Part shown: one piece after another, positions 49,562 to 59,193 of the stretch
Layout of the letters: the number at the start of each line of letters is the position of its first letter
How positions within the stretch are numbered: position 1 is the first letter of the stretch
Source of the DNA: Ruminococcus sp.
Lineage (GTDB): Bacteria; Bacillota; Clostridia; Oscillospirales; Ruminococcaceae
DNA length: 64,000 nucleotides
NCBI GenBank assembly: GCA_021199375.1
Contig: JAJQIB010000031.1
Location: 59,699-123,698 of the forward strand
Direction: 5' to 3'
Program-made: the position numbers and the translations under genes
Notes under the pieces: generated by a model
Told to the model about the DNA's origin: nothing
Database searches by the model: none
Seen by the model: only the letters and a program-made list of their open reading frames with translations

Positions 49562-52327
49562 ATGAATAAGAAAATAACCCACAAGGCTCTGAATCAGATG
49601 ACGGAAAAGGCGGTGATTCGTGATGAGCAAAACAGCCGCATTACATTTGCAGCAACAAATCCAATAGGTGATGTACTTGAATGCCTGAACACCACTTTAA
49701 CAGGACTTGATGAGGAATCGGTTATTACCAGCCGTTCCATAAATGGCTCTAACCATGTGACAAAGGAAAAGAAAAAATCACTGGCACAACGACTGGTTGG
49801 AGCTTTTATTAATCCTTTTACAGCAATTCTCTTTTTCTTGGCGGTTGTTTCCACAATGACGGACATGATTTTGCCGTACTATTCCCTGTTTGGCTGTGAG
49901 CCGCAGGATTTTGACTGTCTAACAGTCGTCATTATCCTGACGATGGTTCTGATTTCTGGTACGCTGCGCTTTGTTCAGGAGTCAAGGAGCGGCAATGCTG
50001 CAGAAAAGCTGCTAGAAATGATCACCACCACCTGCACTGTTACTCGTAGGGATTCTCCGAAGTCAGAGCTTCCATTGGATGAGGTGGTTGTCGGGGATAT
50101 TGTTCACTTGTCTGCCGGGGATATGATTCCGGCTGATGTTAGGATTCTTAAGGCAAAGGATTTATTTGTCAGTCAGGCTAGTCTGACTGGCGAAAGTGAG
50201 CCGATAGAGAAAACACCTCTTGTAGCAGAATCAGCGGATTCCGTGACAGAATATTCTAACATAGCCTTTATGGGCAGCAGCGTTATTTCGGGAAGTGCAA
50301 CTGCTGTGGTTGTCTGTGTTGGGGATAATACACTGTTCGGTTCTATGGCATCAGCAGTAGCAGGTGATGCAGTCGAAACAAGTTTTACCAAAGGCGTCAA
50401 TGCCGTATCATGGGTATTGATTTGCTTTATGATGGTGATGGTGCCGCTGGTGTTTGTCATTAACGGTCTGACAAAGGGAGATTGGCTGTCCGCATTTTTG
50501 TTTGCTATTTCTATTGCAGTCGGGTTGACTCCGGAAATGCTGCCAATGATTGTGACGACCTGCCTTGCAAAAGGAGCTGTTTCCATGAGCAAAAAGCGGA
50601 CCATCGTAAAAAATCTAAATTCCATTCAGAACTTTGGAGCAATCGACATTCTTTGCACAGATAAGACAGGCACACTCACTCAGGGCAAGGTGGTGCTGGA
50701 GTATCATCTGAACATAAATGGAGAGGAAGACAGCAGGGTGTTGCGTCACGCATATTTAAACAGCTATTTTCAGACTGGGTACAAAAACCTGATGGATTTG
50801 GCGATTATTCAAAAAACCGAGGAGGAAGAGAGAGACAATCCGCAGCTGACCGATTTGTCAGAGCATTATGTGAAGGTGGATGAAATTCCCTTTGACTTCT
50901 CACGCCGCCGCCTAACCACGGTGGTACAGGATAAGACTGGAAAAACGCAGATGATTACCAAAGGTGCTGTGGAAGAAATGCTCTCGGTCTGCTCCTTTGC
51001 GGAGCTGGATGGTGAAGTGAAGCCCTTAAGCGAGGATGTACGTAAAAGAATCCTGCAAACGGCAGATGAGCTGAACGAGAAGGGGTTCCGTGTTCTGTGC
51101 ATCGCTCACAAAACCAATCCATCATCCGTTGGTATTTTTAGCGCAAAAGATGAGACGGATATGGTGCTTATCGGATATCTTGCTTTTCTCGATCCACCTA
51201 AGGAGTCGACTGCCGATGCGATTCGGGCGTTGGCTGCACATGGTGTACACACTAAAATTTTGACTGGTGATAACGACAAGGTAACCCGAACCATCTGCGC
51301 TCAGGTAGGGCTGAAGGTGCGCAATATGCTTCTCGGTTCTGACCTGGAGCGCATGACAGATGAGGAGCTTGCCAAGACCGCAGAGACAACAGATGTATTC
51401 GCCAAGCTGACTCCTGAACAGAAAGCTCGCATTGTTTCTGTTCTGCGTGAAAACGGTCATACGGTTGGATTTATGGGAGATGGCATCAACGATGCTGCCG
51501 CCATGAAGGCTGCGGATATAGGAATCTCTGTGGATACAGCAGTAGATGTAGCAAAGGAATCGGCAGATATTATTCTTTTGGAAAAGGATTTGATGGTGCT
51601 TGAGGAGGGAATCATTGAAGGGCGCAAGACCTACGCCAATATGATTAAATATATTAAGATGACGGCGTCTTCTAACTTTGGCAATATGTTTTCCGTACTG
51701 GCGGCATCGGCTTTGCTTCCATTTCTGCCCATGATGAGCCTACACCTTATTTTCCTTAATCTGATTTACGACCTAAGCTGTACCGCCATTCCTTGGGATA
51801 ACGTGGATGAAGAATTTATCGCTGTTCCGAGAAAGTGGGACGCTTCCAGCGTGGGAAGCTTTATGATATGGATAGGTCCCACAAGCTCTATCTTTGACTT
51901 TACGACTTATATTTTCATGTACTTTGTATTTTGCCCTATGTTTGTATCCGGTGGTGTTTTGTATAATGACCTCGCTGCTCATTTCAGTGGCGCTGAGCTT
52001 GCGGATTTGCAGTTCAAATACATGGCAATGTTCCAGGCAGGATGGTTTGTGGAGTCAATGTGGAGCCAGACGCTCGTCATCCATATGATTCGTACACCTA
52101 AGCTGCCCTTTATTCAAAGCCGTGCTTCTGCACCTCTGACATTGATGACGATGACGGGAATCGCAGTGTTAACTATTATTCCGTTTACTCCACTAGGCAC
52201 GATGCTGGGCTTTGTCGCACTGCCAGCGAGCTATTTCCTTTATCTAATTCCCTGCATTCTGCTCTATATGCTACTGGCTACAAGCCTAAAGAAAGCCTAC
52301 GTCCGCCATTACGGCGAGCTACTATAA
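49562..52327 (+). CDS. mgtA: P-type Mg2+ transport ATPase, second paralog
   Basis: The 921-residue P3B ATPase is the more canonical of the two: [100 protein letters not shown] and [23 protein letters not shown]. Extra N-terminal residues (about 60) precede the first helix. The ATG at 49562 is chosen for CAGGAGGT seven bases ahead; the frame extends upstream to 49526 without a site. A leader ORF precedes and a 49-aa membrane ORF follows. Having two distinct MgtA proteins suggests different affinity or expression conditions. Confidence 0.95.
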   Translation: MNKKITHKALNQMTEKAVIRDEQNSRITFAATNPIGDVLECLNTTLTGLDEESVITSRSINGSNHVTKEKKKSLAQRLVGAFINPFTAILFFLAVVSTMTDMILPYYSLFGCEPQDFDCLTVVIILTMVLISGTLRFVQESRSGNAAEKLLEMITTTCTVTRRDSPKSELPLDEVVVGDIVHLSAGDMIPADVRILKAKDLFVSQASLTGESEPIEKTPLVAESADSVTEYSNIAFMGSSVISGSATAVVVCVGDNTLFGSMASAVAGDAVETSFTKGVNAVSWVLICFMMVMVPLVFVINGLTKGDWLSAFLFAISIAVGLTPEMLPMIVTTCLAKGAVSMSKKRTIVKNLNSIQNFGAIDILCTDKTGTLTQGKVVLEYHLNINGEEDSRVLRHAYLNSYFQTGYKNLMDLAIIQKTEEEERDNPQLTDLSEHYVKVDEIPFDFSRRRLTTVVQDKTGKTQMITKGAVEEMLSVCSFAELDGEVKPLSEDVRKRILQTADELNEKGFRVLCIAHKTNPSSVGIFSAKDETDMVLIGYLAFLDPPKESTADAIRALAAHGVHTKILTGDNDKVTRTICAQVGLKVRNMLLGSDLERMTDEELAKTAETTDVFAKLTPEQKARIVSVLRENGHTVGFMGDGINDAAAMKAADIGISVDTAVDVAKESADIILLEKDLMVLEEGIIEGRKTYANMIKYIKMTASSNFGNMFSVLAASALLPFLPMMSLHLIFLNLIYDLSCTAIPWDNVDEEFIAVPRKWDASSVGSFMIWIGPTSSIFDFTTYIFMYFVFCPMFVSGGVLYNDLAAHFSGAELADLQFKYMAMFQAGWFVESMWSQTLVIHMIRTPKLPFIQSRASAPLTLMTMTGIAVLTIIPFTPLGTMLGFVALPASYFLYLIPCILLYMLLATSLKKAYVRHYGELL

Positions 52328-52341
52328 AAGGAGGTTGCATT

Positions 52342-52491
52342 ATGAATTGGATTAATATTTGGATGAAGCTGTTTGGAACTACAGAATTTCTAGGATTGAA
52401 TATGGGATTTTGGGTATCCATGATTGCTGTCGCAATGATTGTTATTTTAATGAATGCTGTTTTTTGGGGAATGAAACCAAAGAAAAAATAA
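52342..52491 (+). CDS. 49-aa membrane peptide downstream of the second mgtA
   Basis: The ORF begins at the ATG 52342 after AAAAGGAGG, 15 bases after the mgtA stop, and ends at 52491 just before the operon terminator. The peptide MNWINIWMKLFGTTEFLGL continues with a hydrophobic helix (about residues 21-43, GFWVSMIAVAMIVILMNAVFW) and the basic tail GMKPKKK, so it should be an integral membrane protein with a positive C-terminus in the cytosol. Small partner peptides of P-type ATPases are known (KdpF, MgtS, sarcolipin); a similar role for this one is inference. I do not recognise its family. Confidence 0.7.
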   Translation: MNWINIWMKLFGTTEFLGLNMGFWVSMIAVAMIVILMNAVFWGMKPKKK

Positions 52492-52509
52492 AACAACCCG
52501 GCTACCATT

Positions 52510-52547
52510 ACGCCCATCAGAGACATGCCTGATTCTCTGATGGGCGT
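52510..52547 (+). terminator. Bidirectional terminator between the Mg island and feoAB
   Basis: ACGCCCATCAGAGA (52510-52523) and TCTCTGATGGGCGT (52534-52547) form a perfect 14-base stem with a 10-base loop between the convergent transcripts. T-tracts are short on both sides. Confidence 0.8.
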
Positions 52548-52558
52548 ATCATTATTCA

Positions 52559-54370
52559 TTATAAAAATATCTCTGCTACATGATAGATAATACAAGATAA
52601 GATCAGGGCAGTGCCTGTAAAAAATAAAGCTAGGCGTAATGTCCACTTGAGCGAGTGTGTTTCTCTATATGTTGTTGACAGAGCCATAACGCATGGCACA
52701 TTGAAAGAAACAGCGAACAGGAATGCAAGAGCCTCCGCTTTTGAAATCACTGTAGGCATTACCGCTGCCAGCACACTGGAATCTACACCAAATGACTTTG
52801 CTTCAAAGGTGCCGGCGATTAGGGATCCTTCTCCTGCAAATACAGCATTGAGGACTCCTAATACCGCTTCCTTAGCAAAGGCGGAGGATACAAATGCCAT
52901 AAAGGTTTGCCATCCCATTCCGAAAAATCTGGTCACAGGTTCGATGAAGGTGCCGATGTGATACAGCAGACTGTTCTCTACATTTCCAGAGCGTGAGAAA
53001 GTTAGTAGGTAGACAATCAGAGAGATGAGGAATATGGTTTTTAGTGCCCTCTTAAATATATCAATTGCTCTTATCCACGCAATATACAGAATATTTTTCC
53101 AGTGAGGCTTATGGTAGGGTGGCAGCTCCATTATAAGACCTGTCCTATTTTCTATTGGTGAAAGCCTTTTGCCAAAGACCTTTGAAATGATAAAAATCAT
53201 AAGCATCATATATACTAAAATCCCCAGAACAACCACAATAGCTCCTGAGCCAAAGAAATATGCTGCAAGGACAGGAATGACGGACCATATTGCCGCACAC
53301 GGAACTGCCCAGGTTAGGGCTATGGTTAGCAGGCGCTGACCATAGTTGTCAATGACTCTTGCTCCTGCAGCTCCTCCAATGGTACAGCCAAATCCCATGA
53401 TCATCGGACAAATGCTTTTACCCTGAACACCAAGCTTAGACATTAGTCCGTCAAATACATACGCCACTCGTGCTATGTAGCCTATATCCTCCAGGAAGGC
53501 AAATACAAAGTTTACGCCAAAAACAAACCCGGACATAGAAAAGGCAAAATATACAGTGTTGGGAATCAAAACGCTAACGATATCTGCAAGAAATGAATGC
53601 ACATGAAGGGAATCCATCGCATTTTGTAAAAGAGGCGTTAGAATCTGCGGAATCATCGCTCCAATTCCCATAAGAGGCATAGCAACAATCATTGAACAAG
53701 CAAACGCCAAAAGCATTACAACAATAGCAAATATTTTACCGGAAATTCGTTCGGTAGCCATACGATCTAGCTTGCTCAGGGTATAGGTCTTTTGGGTTTG
53801 CGTCACAACACCTGATAGGATTTCTGAAATCCACGAAAACTCCTTACCGTCCTCGCATTTTGGAGCTTTGAGCCTTGGCGCAGACAATAACGCATCGTGA
53901 ATGACGTCCTTTAGCTTGTCATACCGCTTTAAATCTGCCGCGACAAAGGAGATCACAGGTATTCCCAAGCGCTCCTCTAGTATCGTCACATCCACCTGCT
54001 TTCCCTGCGACTTGGCTACATCCTCCATATTGAGAACCAAGATAGCCGGTGCCTTCATCTTGGAAAAATCCGCCAGCATATACAAGCTGCGTGATAGCTG
54101 AGAGCTGTCTGCCATCACCAAAATCAAATCTGCATCGCCTTGGGTAATATAATCACGAGTGACCTTTTCTTCTTCAGAGTCCGCCGTTAAGGAATAGCTG
54201 CCCGGAAGATCTACAACGGAGATTGCTTCTCCCTGATATTTGTAAGACCCCTCACAGCGCTCCACCGTTTTGCCCGGCCAGTTTCCAACGTGCTGGTGAG
54301 AGCCTGTCAGGGCGTTAAACAGAGTGGATTTACCGGAATTGGGCTGTCCTAAAAGTGCAATTTTATGCAT
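52559..54370 (-). CDS. feoB: Ferrous iron transport protein B
   Basis: The 603-residue protein has a cytoplasmic G domain (G1 GQPNSGKSTLFNALTG, G3 VVDLPGSYSL, G4 LNMEDVA) followed by a helical GDI-like region and a membrane part with Gate motifs (GFGCTIGGAAGARVID, and ELPPYHKPHWKNILYIAW with FMAFVSSAFAKEAVLGVLNAVF). It imports Fe2+. It is shorter than the about 700-residue forms, mainly at the C-terminus. ATG 54370 lies inside the end of feoA, with an eight-base overlap. Operon feoA-feoB, convergent with the magnesium island. Confidence 0.95.
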   Translation of the reverse strand: MHKIALLGQPNSGKSTLFNALTGSHQHVGNWPGKTVERCEGSYKYQGEAISVVDLPGSYSLTADSEEEKVTRDYITQGDADLILVMADSSQLSRSLYMLADFSKMKAPAILVLNMEDVAKSQGKQVDVTILEERLGIPVISFVAADLKRYDKLKDVIHDALLSAPRLKAPKCEDGKEFSWISEILSGVVTQTQKTYTLSKLDRMATERISGKIFAIVVMLLAFACSMIVAMPLMGIGAMIPQILTPLLQNAMDSLHVHSFLADIVSVLIPNTVYFAFSMSGFVFGVNFVFAFLEDIGYIARVAYVFDGLMSKLGVQGKSICPMIMGFGCTIGGAAGARVIDNYGQRLLTIALTWAVPCAAIWSVIPVLAAYFFGSGAIVVVLGILVYMMLMIFIISKVFGKRLSPIENRTGLIMELPPYHKPHWKNILYIAWIRAIDIFKRALKTIFLISLIVYLLTFSRSGNVENSLLYHIGTFIEPVTRFFGMGWQTFMAFVSSAFAKEAVLGVLNAVFAGEGSLIAGTFEAKSFGVDSSVLAAVMPTVISKAEALAFLFAVSFNVPCVMALSTTYRETHSLKWTLRLALFFTGTALILSCIIYHVAEIFL

Positions 54371-54587
54371 TTTCCTTCACCTCGATTTCTGCTGCATCCT
54401 TTTGGTTTACCGCGATAAGTGTATCTCTGGCAAATAATAGAATCGGCATTTTCGCTTGATTTCGAACTATCTGAAGCTCAGTATCGGGCACAAGTCCCAT
54501 AGAGCCGGCACGTCTGATAAAATGATTATTGCGTCCTACACTTATCAGCACATATTTCTGTCCTTCGACGGCTTTTGATAGCCTCAT
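54363..54587 (-). CDS. feoA: Ferrous iron transport protein A
   Basis: The 74-residue SH3-like protein, GRNNHFIRRAGSMGLVPDTELQIVRNQAKMPILLFARDTLIAVNQKDAAEIEV, is the usual partner that regulates FeoB. ATG 54587 follows AAAGGAGGAATAGCG. It overlaps feoB by eight bases. Transcribed from its own promoter, divergent from the AraC gene. Confidence 0.93.
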   Translation of the reverse strand: MRLSKAVEGQKYVLISVGRNNHFIRRAGSMGLVPDTELQIVRNQAKMPILLFARDTLIAVNQKDAAEIEVKENA

Positions 54588-54621
54588 GTCGCTATTCCTC
54601 CTTTAAATTTTTTCAATGAAC

Positions 54622-54650
54622 AGTATACAGTTATTTTTTTATATTGTCTA
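54622..54650 (-). promoter_or_regulatory. Promoter of feoAB
   Basis: On the minus strand TAGACA (54650-54645), 17 bases, TATACT (54627-54622). Confidence 0.7.
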
Positions 54651-54689
54651 TAGTCATAAAAGAATTTTTGTTCCAAATGTCATTTGAGT

Positions 54690-54718
54690 TTGACAAGGCT
54701 AACTCATTGTGCTATAAT
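54690..54718 (+). promoter_or_regulatory. Promoter of the AraC-family gene
   Basis: TTGACA (54690-54695), 17 bases, TATAAT (54713-54718), a perfect consensus. The predicted start (about 54725) coincides with the ATG at 54726, so the mRNA should be leaderless. Confidence 0.8.
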
Positions 54719-54725
54719 AAATATT

Positions 54726-55655
54726 ATGAATAACTATATTATTAAAAAGGATGACCTGAAAACTCAAATCACCTTAGAAAACGCCTGTAAATTCGAGCTA
54801 TATGAGATTTGTCCGGGAATTGTCTTTGCATTCAATGATGTATATACAAGCGTTTTGCCCAAAATGACATCATATGAAGCAGATGACTGCATATGTACAA
54901 TTAATTATGCTACTAAAGGAACCTGCGGACTGTATTCGACTAATGGAAGGTATATCTATCTTCGTGCCGGAAGGCTGATGATTAGTAACGAGCAGGCGGA
55001 GCATTCATTTGAATATCCTGTCGGAAGCTATTGTGGCATCGAGATTTTTATCATGCGTAGGGCACTAGAAAACAAAGAGCTTCTGTCTTTTTTCAATATT
55101 GATATTGAGCAGATGCTTCAAACCTATTTGCAAGGCTTTGAAACAACGGTGATTGTGGAGAATATAAATTTGTTCAAAAATACACTTGGTGATATCATGA
55201 CGCTTTATGAGAACAATTCTATAGATCTGAATCTTTTGCGTCTTCACACCTTCTATATATTGAGAATGCTCACGGCTGGAGAGGTCGAGCTTCGCTCAGG
55301 CTATGAGGGTGCATTGTCAAAGGGTCAGGTAAATATGGCAAAGCAAGCCGAACGAATTTTAACATCAGATTTAGCGAGTAGAGAAACCATTGCCAACATT
55401 GCGAGTCAGATGGGAATTAGCTCGACTAGTCTTAAGAATTATTTCAAGGCTGTTTATGGACAGAATATCTCTCAATATCTAAAGGAAAAGCGAATTGACA
55501 AGGCGAAAGAGCTGTTAGCTGAAACAAAGCTTTCGATATTAGATATTGCAAACATAGTCGGATTTGAAAGTCAATCCAAATTCACGGCGATGTTTCACGC
55601 ATTTATTGGGCTTACACCGACCGAATATCGGCGCAATATACGCAATGAAAAATAA
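54726..55655 (+). CDS. AraC-family transcriptional regulator, possibly iron-related
   Basis: The 309-residue protein has an N-terminal ligand domain without a recognised fold and a C-terminal pair of helix-turn-helix motifs (ETIANIASQMGISSTSLKNYFKAVYGQNISQYLKEKRIDKAKELLAETKLSILDIANIVGFESQSKFTAMFHAFIGLTPTEYRRN). This C-terminal style is close to PchR/YbtA-like AraC regulators of iron uptake, and the gene is divergent from feoAB, so regulation of iron transport is plausible. The frame opens at 54684, but that part overlaps its promoter. ATG 54726 has no ribosome site. Confidence 0.88.
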   Translation: MNNYIIKKDDLKTQITLENACKFELYEICPGIVFAFNDVYTSVLPKMTSYEADDCICTINYATKGTCGLYSTNGRYIYLRAGRLMISNEQAEHSFEYPVGSYCGIEIFIMRRALENKELLSFFNIDIEQMLQTYLQGFETTVIVENINLFKNTLGDIMTLYENNSIDLNLLRLHTFYILRMLTAGEVELRSGYEGALSKGQVNMAKQAERILTSDLASRETIANIASQMGISSTSLKNYFKAVYGQNISQYLKEKRIDKAKELLAETKLSILDIANIVGFESQSKFTAMFHAFIGLTPTEYRRNIRNEK

Positions 55656-55697
55656 GCATTTGTGAACATACAGACTTTTTAACAAGCATGATAATTA

Positions 55698-55747
55698 AAG
55701 CAGACCCATTTGGTGCGACGCTGCACTTAATAGGTCTGCTTTTTTTA
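55698..55747 (+). terminator. Terminator of the AraC gene
   Basis: AAGCAGACC (55698-55706) pairs with GGTCTGCT (55733-55740), followed by TTTTTTTAT. The 26-base loop also holds GTGC-GACGCT-GCAC, which can add a second stem. Confidence 0.8.
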
Positions 55748-55812
55748 TCATAATTGCGTTTTTTTCGAATAAAGCTATTTGGATAGGACATCTCTTTTTT
55801 GGAGCTTAGCTT

Positions 55813-56958
55813 TTACTCTGATGTTTGCATTTTAGATCTTGATACCGCCATGACTGCTGAGAAGAGCGCTATGGCAAAGAGAAGCTCTATCCCTAGGTAG
55901 GTAAGATATTTGGTCATGGTAAAGGCTGTATCACCCACGCCGTATAGCATATTGTTCGCCTTAACAAACCAGTAGGCTGGCAGGAATTTTGCAATTCCTA
56001 AAACGAGCGAGCTTAGTAGATTTTGCGGCACGAATACTCCGCACAAAAAGCTCATTCCCATTCCAAAAACGTTTGACACCATAGGTATTGTATTTTCATT
56101 AATGTCAAATTGTGCCACAAGCATAGCCGCACCCATTGAAATGACAATGTAGACAAGCGTGTTAAGTAGCGTTAAAACACCTGTTTTTGTAAACATTTCA
56201 CTTCCGTATAAGGCTATACCGAGCAGCATGAATGCAAGCCAAACAATTGCCGTCACCACCAATGAGCCTAGTATAAGCTGCAGAGTTTTTTTAGACATCA
56301 AAAGTGACGAGCTGTCAATTCTGCGTCGAATGTCAGGCTTGTTAAATGTAGCCAAAATCGGTGAAAGACCTACAATCATTATCGATATGAAAATATACGC
56401 CAAATACTGTGTGAAATACATAAGATAACCGCCCTCATCTTGCGAAAAGCTTTCAACTGTAACGTCGGTGCTTATGCTAGATAGCAGGCTCGCTTCATTG
56501 CAGGCTTGCTTTGCGTCCATGCCCTGGGCAATATACATGCTTACAGCAGAAATATACTGCTCAAGCTGTCCTTCAAAAAATACCGCCTGATAGTCCTCGT
56601 CTTTAACGCTTTCAAAAAGTCCATCCGTTTCACCGCTTTCAAGCTTTTGTTCAAAGCCCTCGTTTATTGTAAGCGAATAATTAATTGTATGATAAAAAAG
56701 TGCATCTGTAATTTGCTCATCACTCTCGCCTACATCGACAAGCGTGTGATTTTGCTCGATAAAGCTTATAAGCTCATGACTTGCCGTAGTATTATCAAGG
56801 TCGTGCACCGAAATGCTTAGCTTGGTTGATTCAAATCCGTTTTTTTGCTCGGCATCTGAGGAGAGCAAAATTGCGATGATTGCAAAAATCACAAAGTATA
56901 GGATGACGCTCGGAATTTTTCGTACAGCAATTTTTAAAAACGTTTTAAAGACTTGCAT
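55813..56958 (-). CDS. ABC-2 permease (LnrN-like)
   Basis: The 381-residue permease has one helix at the front (VILYFVIFAIIAILLSSDA), an extracytoplasmic domain of about 155 residues, and five helices at the C-terminus with FGMGMSFLCGVFVPQNLL and LAKFLPAYWFVKANN, the ABC2_membrane_3 pattern. It overlaps the previous permease gene by 14 bases. With it and the ATPase it should make an exporter for membrane-active peptides or lipids. Last gene of the five-gene module. Confidence 0.88.
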   Translation of the reverse strand: MQVFKTFLKIAVRKIPSVILYFVIFAIIAILLSSDAEQKNGFESTKLSISVHDLDNTTASHELISFIEQNHTLVDVGESDEQITDALFYHTINYSLTINEGFEQKLESGETDGLFESVKDEDYQAVFFEGQLEQYISAVSMYIAQGMDAKQACNEASLLSSISTDVTVESFSQDEGGYLMYFTQYLAYIFISIMIVGLSPILATFNKPDIRRRIDSSSLLMSKKTLQLILGSLVVTAIVWLAFMLLGIALYGSEMFTKTGVLTLLNTLVYIVISMGAAMLVAQFDINENTIPMVSNVFGMGMSFLCGVFVPQNLLSSLVLGIAKFLPAYWFVKANNMLYGVGDTAFTMTKYLTYLGIELLFAIALFSAVMAVSRSKMQTSE

Positions 56959-58087
56959 ATTTGCGCCTCCTTGTGAGTAAAAATCCTCCTATGATAAATA
57001 CAATTGAAATTAGCAAAAGTGTTGCAAGATTTCCAATCAGTCTGTCATAGGTATCATAGATATTTAGCGAGTAAAAGCTGTCGGTAATCAGTGCGGCAGG
57101 ACTTATTTTATTAAGCCACGGCGCATAGAGCTGTACATATCCGTACATGTTGCCCACCATAAGACCGCTAAAGAAGCAGAGTATCATTGACACACCGGTG
57201 AGAATTGAATTCTTTATGTTTTCGCTCATTGTGCCAAACGAGCCCACAAAAAATCCCATGCTGACTCCCGTAAGCGATGCTATGGCAATTATGCCGAGCA
57301 GTGGTAAAAGTGGCGCTCCGAAGTTTATTTTTAATACAAACAGAAGATAGCCAAGCGAAATTGTCGAGCAGATAAAGTTTACAAGCGTCATGGCAAGCAG
57401 ACCCGCTGTAATGCTTACAAGCTTGTTTTCAGGCGAAACGCATCTTCTTGCACCGATATCCGACAAATTTCCCTGCGTGCGTACAACCACCGAAAGTCCC
57501 GCCATACTGCCAAAAAGCGTACTCATTGCAAGCAGATTGTAAAAGTACTGAACATACGGATCTCGATTTCCATCGGTTAAGCTGCGCTCAGTAATGAAGC
57601 TTTCAGAGATATTCATGGCGTCAATTACGTCATCAAGCTTTGTCGGGTCGTTATTAATCGTGTCTGTGATTATTTTCTCGTTAATTTTATATTGGTCGAG
57701 AAAAAACTTAACGATAGAGGTTTCTGTAGATTCTGATTTTACCGAAAGAGATATGTCCTCTCCTACAAGGATAACAGCCTTTACATCACCGTTTTCCAGC
57801 AGACTAAGGGCTGATGTCTTGTCCTTAGCAGAATTATCAATTGAAAAAAGTGCATCATCACCGCTCGAAAGTGCGTCTATCGTTTCAGAAAACGTCTGAT
57901 TTTTTATGTCGTCATCGTATACTACAGCTATCGGAATCGCTTGAAAAAGCTCAACGCTTTCGTAGAGATTTCCAAATGCCATGTAAAAGAAGGTTCCCAA
58001 AACAATTGGAAAAGCAAGCATCCAAAACATCGCTTGAATATTTCGCATCGAGCAAAAAAGCTCATATTTAAACAGATGAAAAAACAT
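56945..58087 (-). CDS. ABC-2 permease (LnrM-like)
   Basis: The 380-residue permease has the same layout as the next gene: one helix (MFWMLAFPIVLGTFFYMAFG), an external domain (about 45-185), five helices with SMAGLSVVVRTQGNLSDIGARRCVSPENK, GVSMGFFVGSFGTMSENIKNSILTGVSMILCFFSGLMVGNMY and the basic tail RRRKYASL. ATG 58087 follows GAGGTAAAGG. Overlap with the following permease and a gap of 18 bases to the ATPase show one operon. Confidence 0.88.
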   Translation of the reverse strand: MFFHLFKYELFCSMRNIQAMFWMLAFPIVLGTFFYMAFGNLYESVELFQAIPIAVVYDDDIKNQTFSETIDALSSGDDALFSIDNSAKDKTSALSLLENGDVKAVILVGEDISLSVKSESTETSIVKFFLDQYKINEKIITDTINNDPTKLDDVIDAMNISESFITERSLTDGNRDPYVQYFYNLLAMSTLFGSMAGLSVVVRTQGNLSDIGARRCVSPENKLVSITAGLLAMTLVNFICSTISLGYLLFVLKINFGAPLLPLLGIIAIASLTGVSMGFFVGSFGTMSENIKNSILTGVSMILCFFSGLMVGNMYGYVQLYAPWLNKISPAALITDSFYSLNIYDTYDRLIGNLATLLLISIVFIIGGFLLTRRRKYASL

Positions 58088-58105
58088 ATTCCTTTACCTC
58101 ACATT

Positions 58106-59047
58106 TTAATCTCGTAGCTCTTTTCCCGTTATTTCTAGAAAAACATCGTTGAGCGTTGGCTGTTTGGAATAAACTCTGCCGATTTTTATGTCGTTTTGCT
58201 GAAGAAGAGTAAGCACACGAATAAGATTGTGCTTTCCGCCGTGGCATTTTACAGAAAGCTCGCCGCCGTCAAATGTGGCTTCGCCTATATGCTCTAGCCC
58301 TCGAATCTCTTCTAATAGCTCGTCTGATATGTCCATGACCTCGATGGTGATTTTTTCGGTATCCTTTATCTGCTTTTTGAGCTCTTCCTTTGTGCCGACA
58401 GCAATTTGTCTGCCCTTATCCATGATGGCAATTCGTGTGCATATCTGTTCTACCTCCTCCATATAATGCGAGGTGTAAATTATTGTCGCACCGCTTCGGT
58501 TTAGCTCTACTATTCCCTCAAGTATTTTATTGCGGCTTTGGGGATCTACAGCTACTGTAGGCTCATCAAGTATAATAAGGCTTGGCTTATGAGCGATACC
58601 GCAGGCGATATTAAGCCGTCTTAAAAGTCCGCCAGAAAGCTTTTTAGGACGAAACTTAACAAACTCCTCTAATCCCACAAACTCGATTGCTTCCTTTACA
58701 TATTGCTTGCGTGTCGCCTTGTCCTTTATGTAAAGACCACAAAAATAGTCGATATTTTCATACACTGTAAGCTCGTTTATAACTGCAACGTTTTGCATAA
58801 TAATTCCGATTTTGCTTTTTATTTTGTAGTTGTCAGGCGACATTTTTTCGCCAAAAATTTCAATGCTGCCTTTATCAAAGGATAAAAGCGACAGCAGACA
58901 GTTTATTGTCGTGGTTTTTCCGGAGCCATTAGGACCTAAAAGTCCGAATATTTCGCCCTCTGATATTTCAAGCGAAAAATGATCCAGAGCGATAAGCTCT
59001 TTGTAGCGTTTTACAAGATTTTCTATTTTTACAACAGGAGCGGGCAT
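58106..59047 (-). CDS. ABC transporter ATPase (LnrL-like)
   Basis: The 313-residue ATPase has Walker A GPNGSGKTTT, Q-loop MQNVAVINELTVYENIDYF, signature LSGGLLRRLNIACG, Walker B LIILDEPTVAVDP and switch ending TSHYMEEVE, plus a C-terminal regulatory part of about 90 residues. Length and gene order match the LnrL subunit of the linearmycin exporter of Bacillus. ATG 59047 follows AAAGGAAGTT. It has its own promoter region after a 146-bp gap behind the response regulator. Confidence 0.9.
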   Translation of the reverse strand: MPAPVVKIENLVKRYKELIALDHFSLEISEGEIFGLLGPNGSGKTTTINCLLSLLSFDKGSIEIFGEKMSPDNYKIKSKIGIIMQNVAVINELTVYENIDYFCGLYIKDKATRKQYVKEAIEFVGLEEFVKFRPKKLSGGLLRRLNIACGIAHKPSLIILDEPTVAVDPQSRNKILEGIVELNRSGATIIYTSHYMEEVEQICTRIAIMDKGRQIAVGTKEELKKQIKDTEKITIEVMDISDELLEEIRGLEHIGEATFDGGELSVKCHGGKHNLIRVLTLLQQNDIKIGRVYSKQPTLNDVFLEITGKELRD

Positions 59048-59077
59048 AAAAAACTTCCTTTCTCAGATGATAATTCT

Positions 59078-59106
59078 AGTATACAAAAAAGCATTGCTAA
59101 AGGCAA
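59078..59106 (-). promoter_or_regulatory. Promoter of the exporter genes
   Basis: On the minus strand TTGCCT (59106-59101), 17 bases, TATACT (59083-59078). Upstream, TGTCA (59115-59119 on the plus strand) and TGACA (59131-59135) form an inverted pair with an 11-base spacer, a candidate site for the NarL-type regulator encoded upstream. A 12-base stem with two G-T pairs just after the regulator stop (CTCCCTTACGGC / GCTGTAGGGGAG) may partly end the upstream transcript. Confidence 0.55.
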
Positions 59107-59193
59107 GTGCAAAATGTCATTTATTTCATGTGACAAATGTAATTTTTCGATATGCAAAGCTCCCCTACAGCTTGTGCCGTAAGGGAGTGTGCT

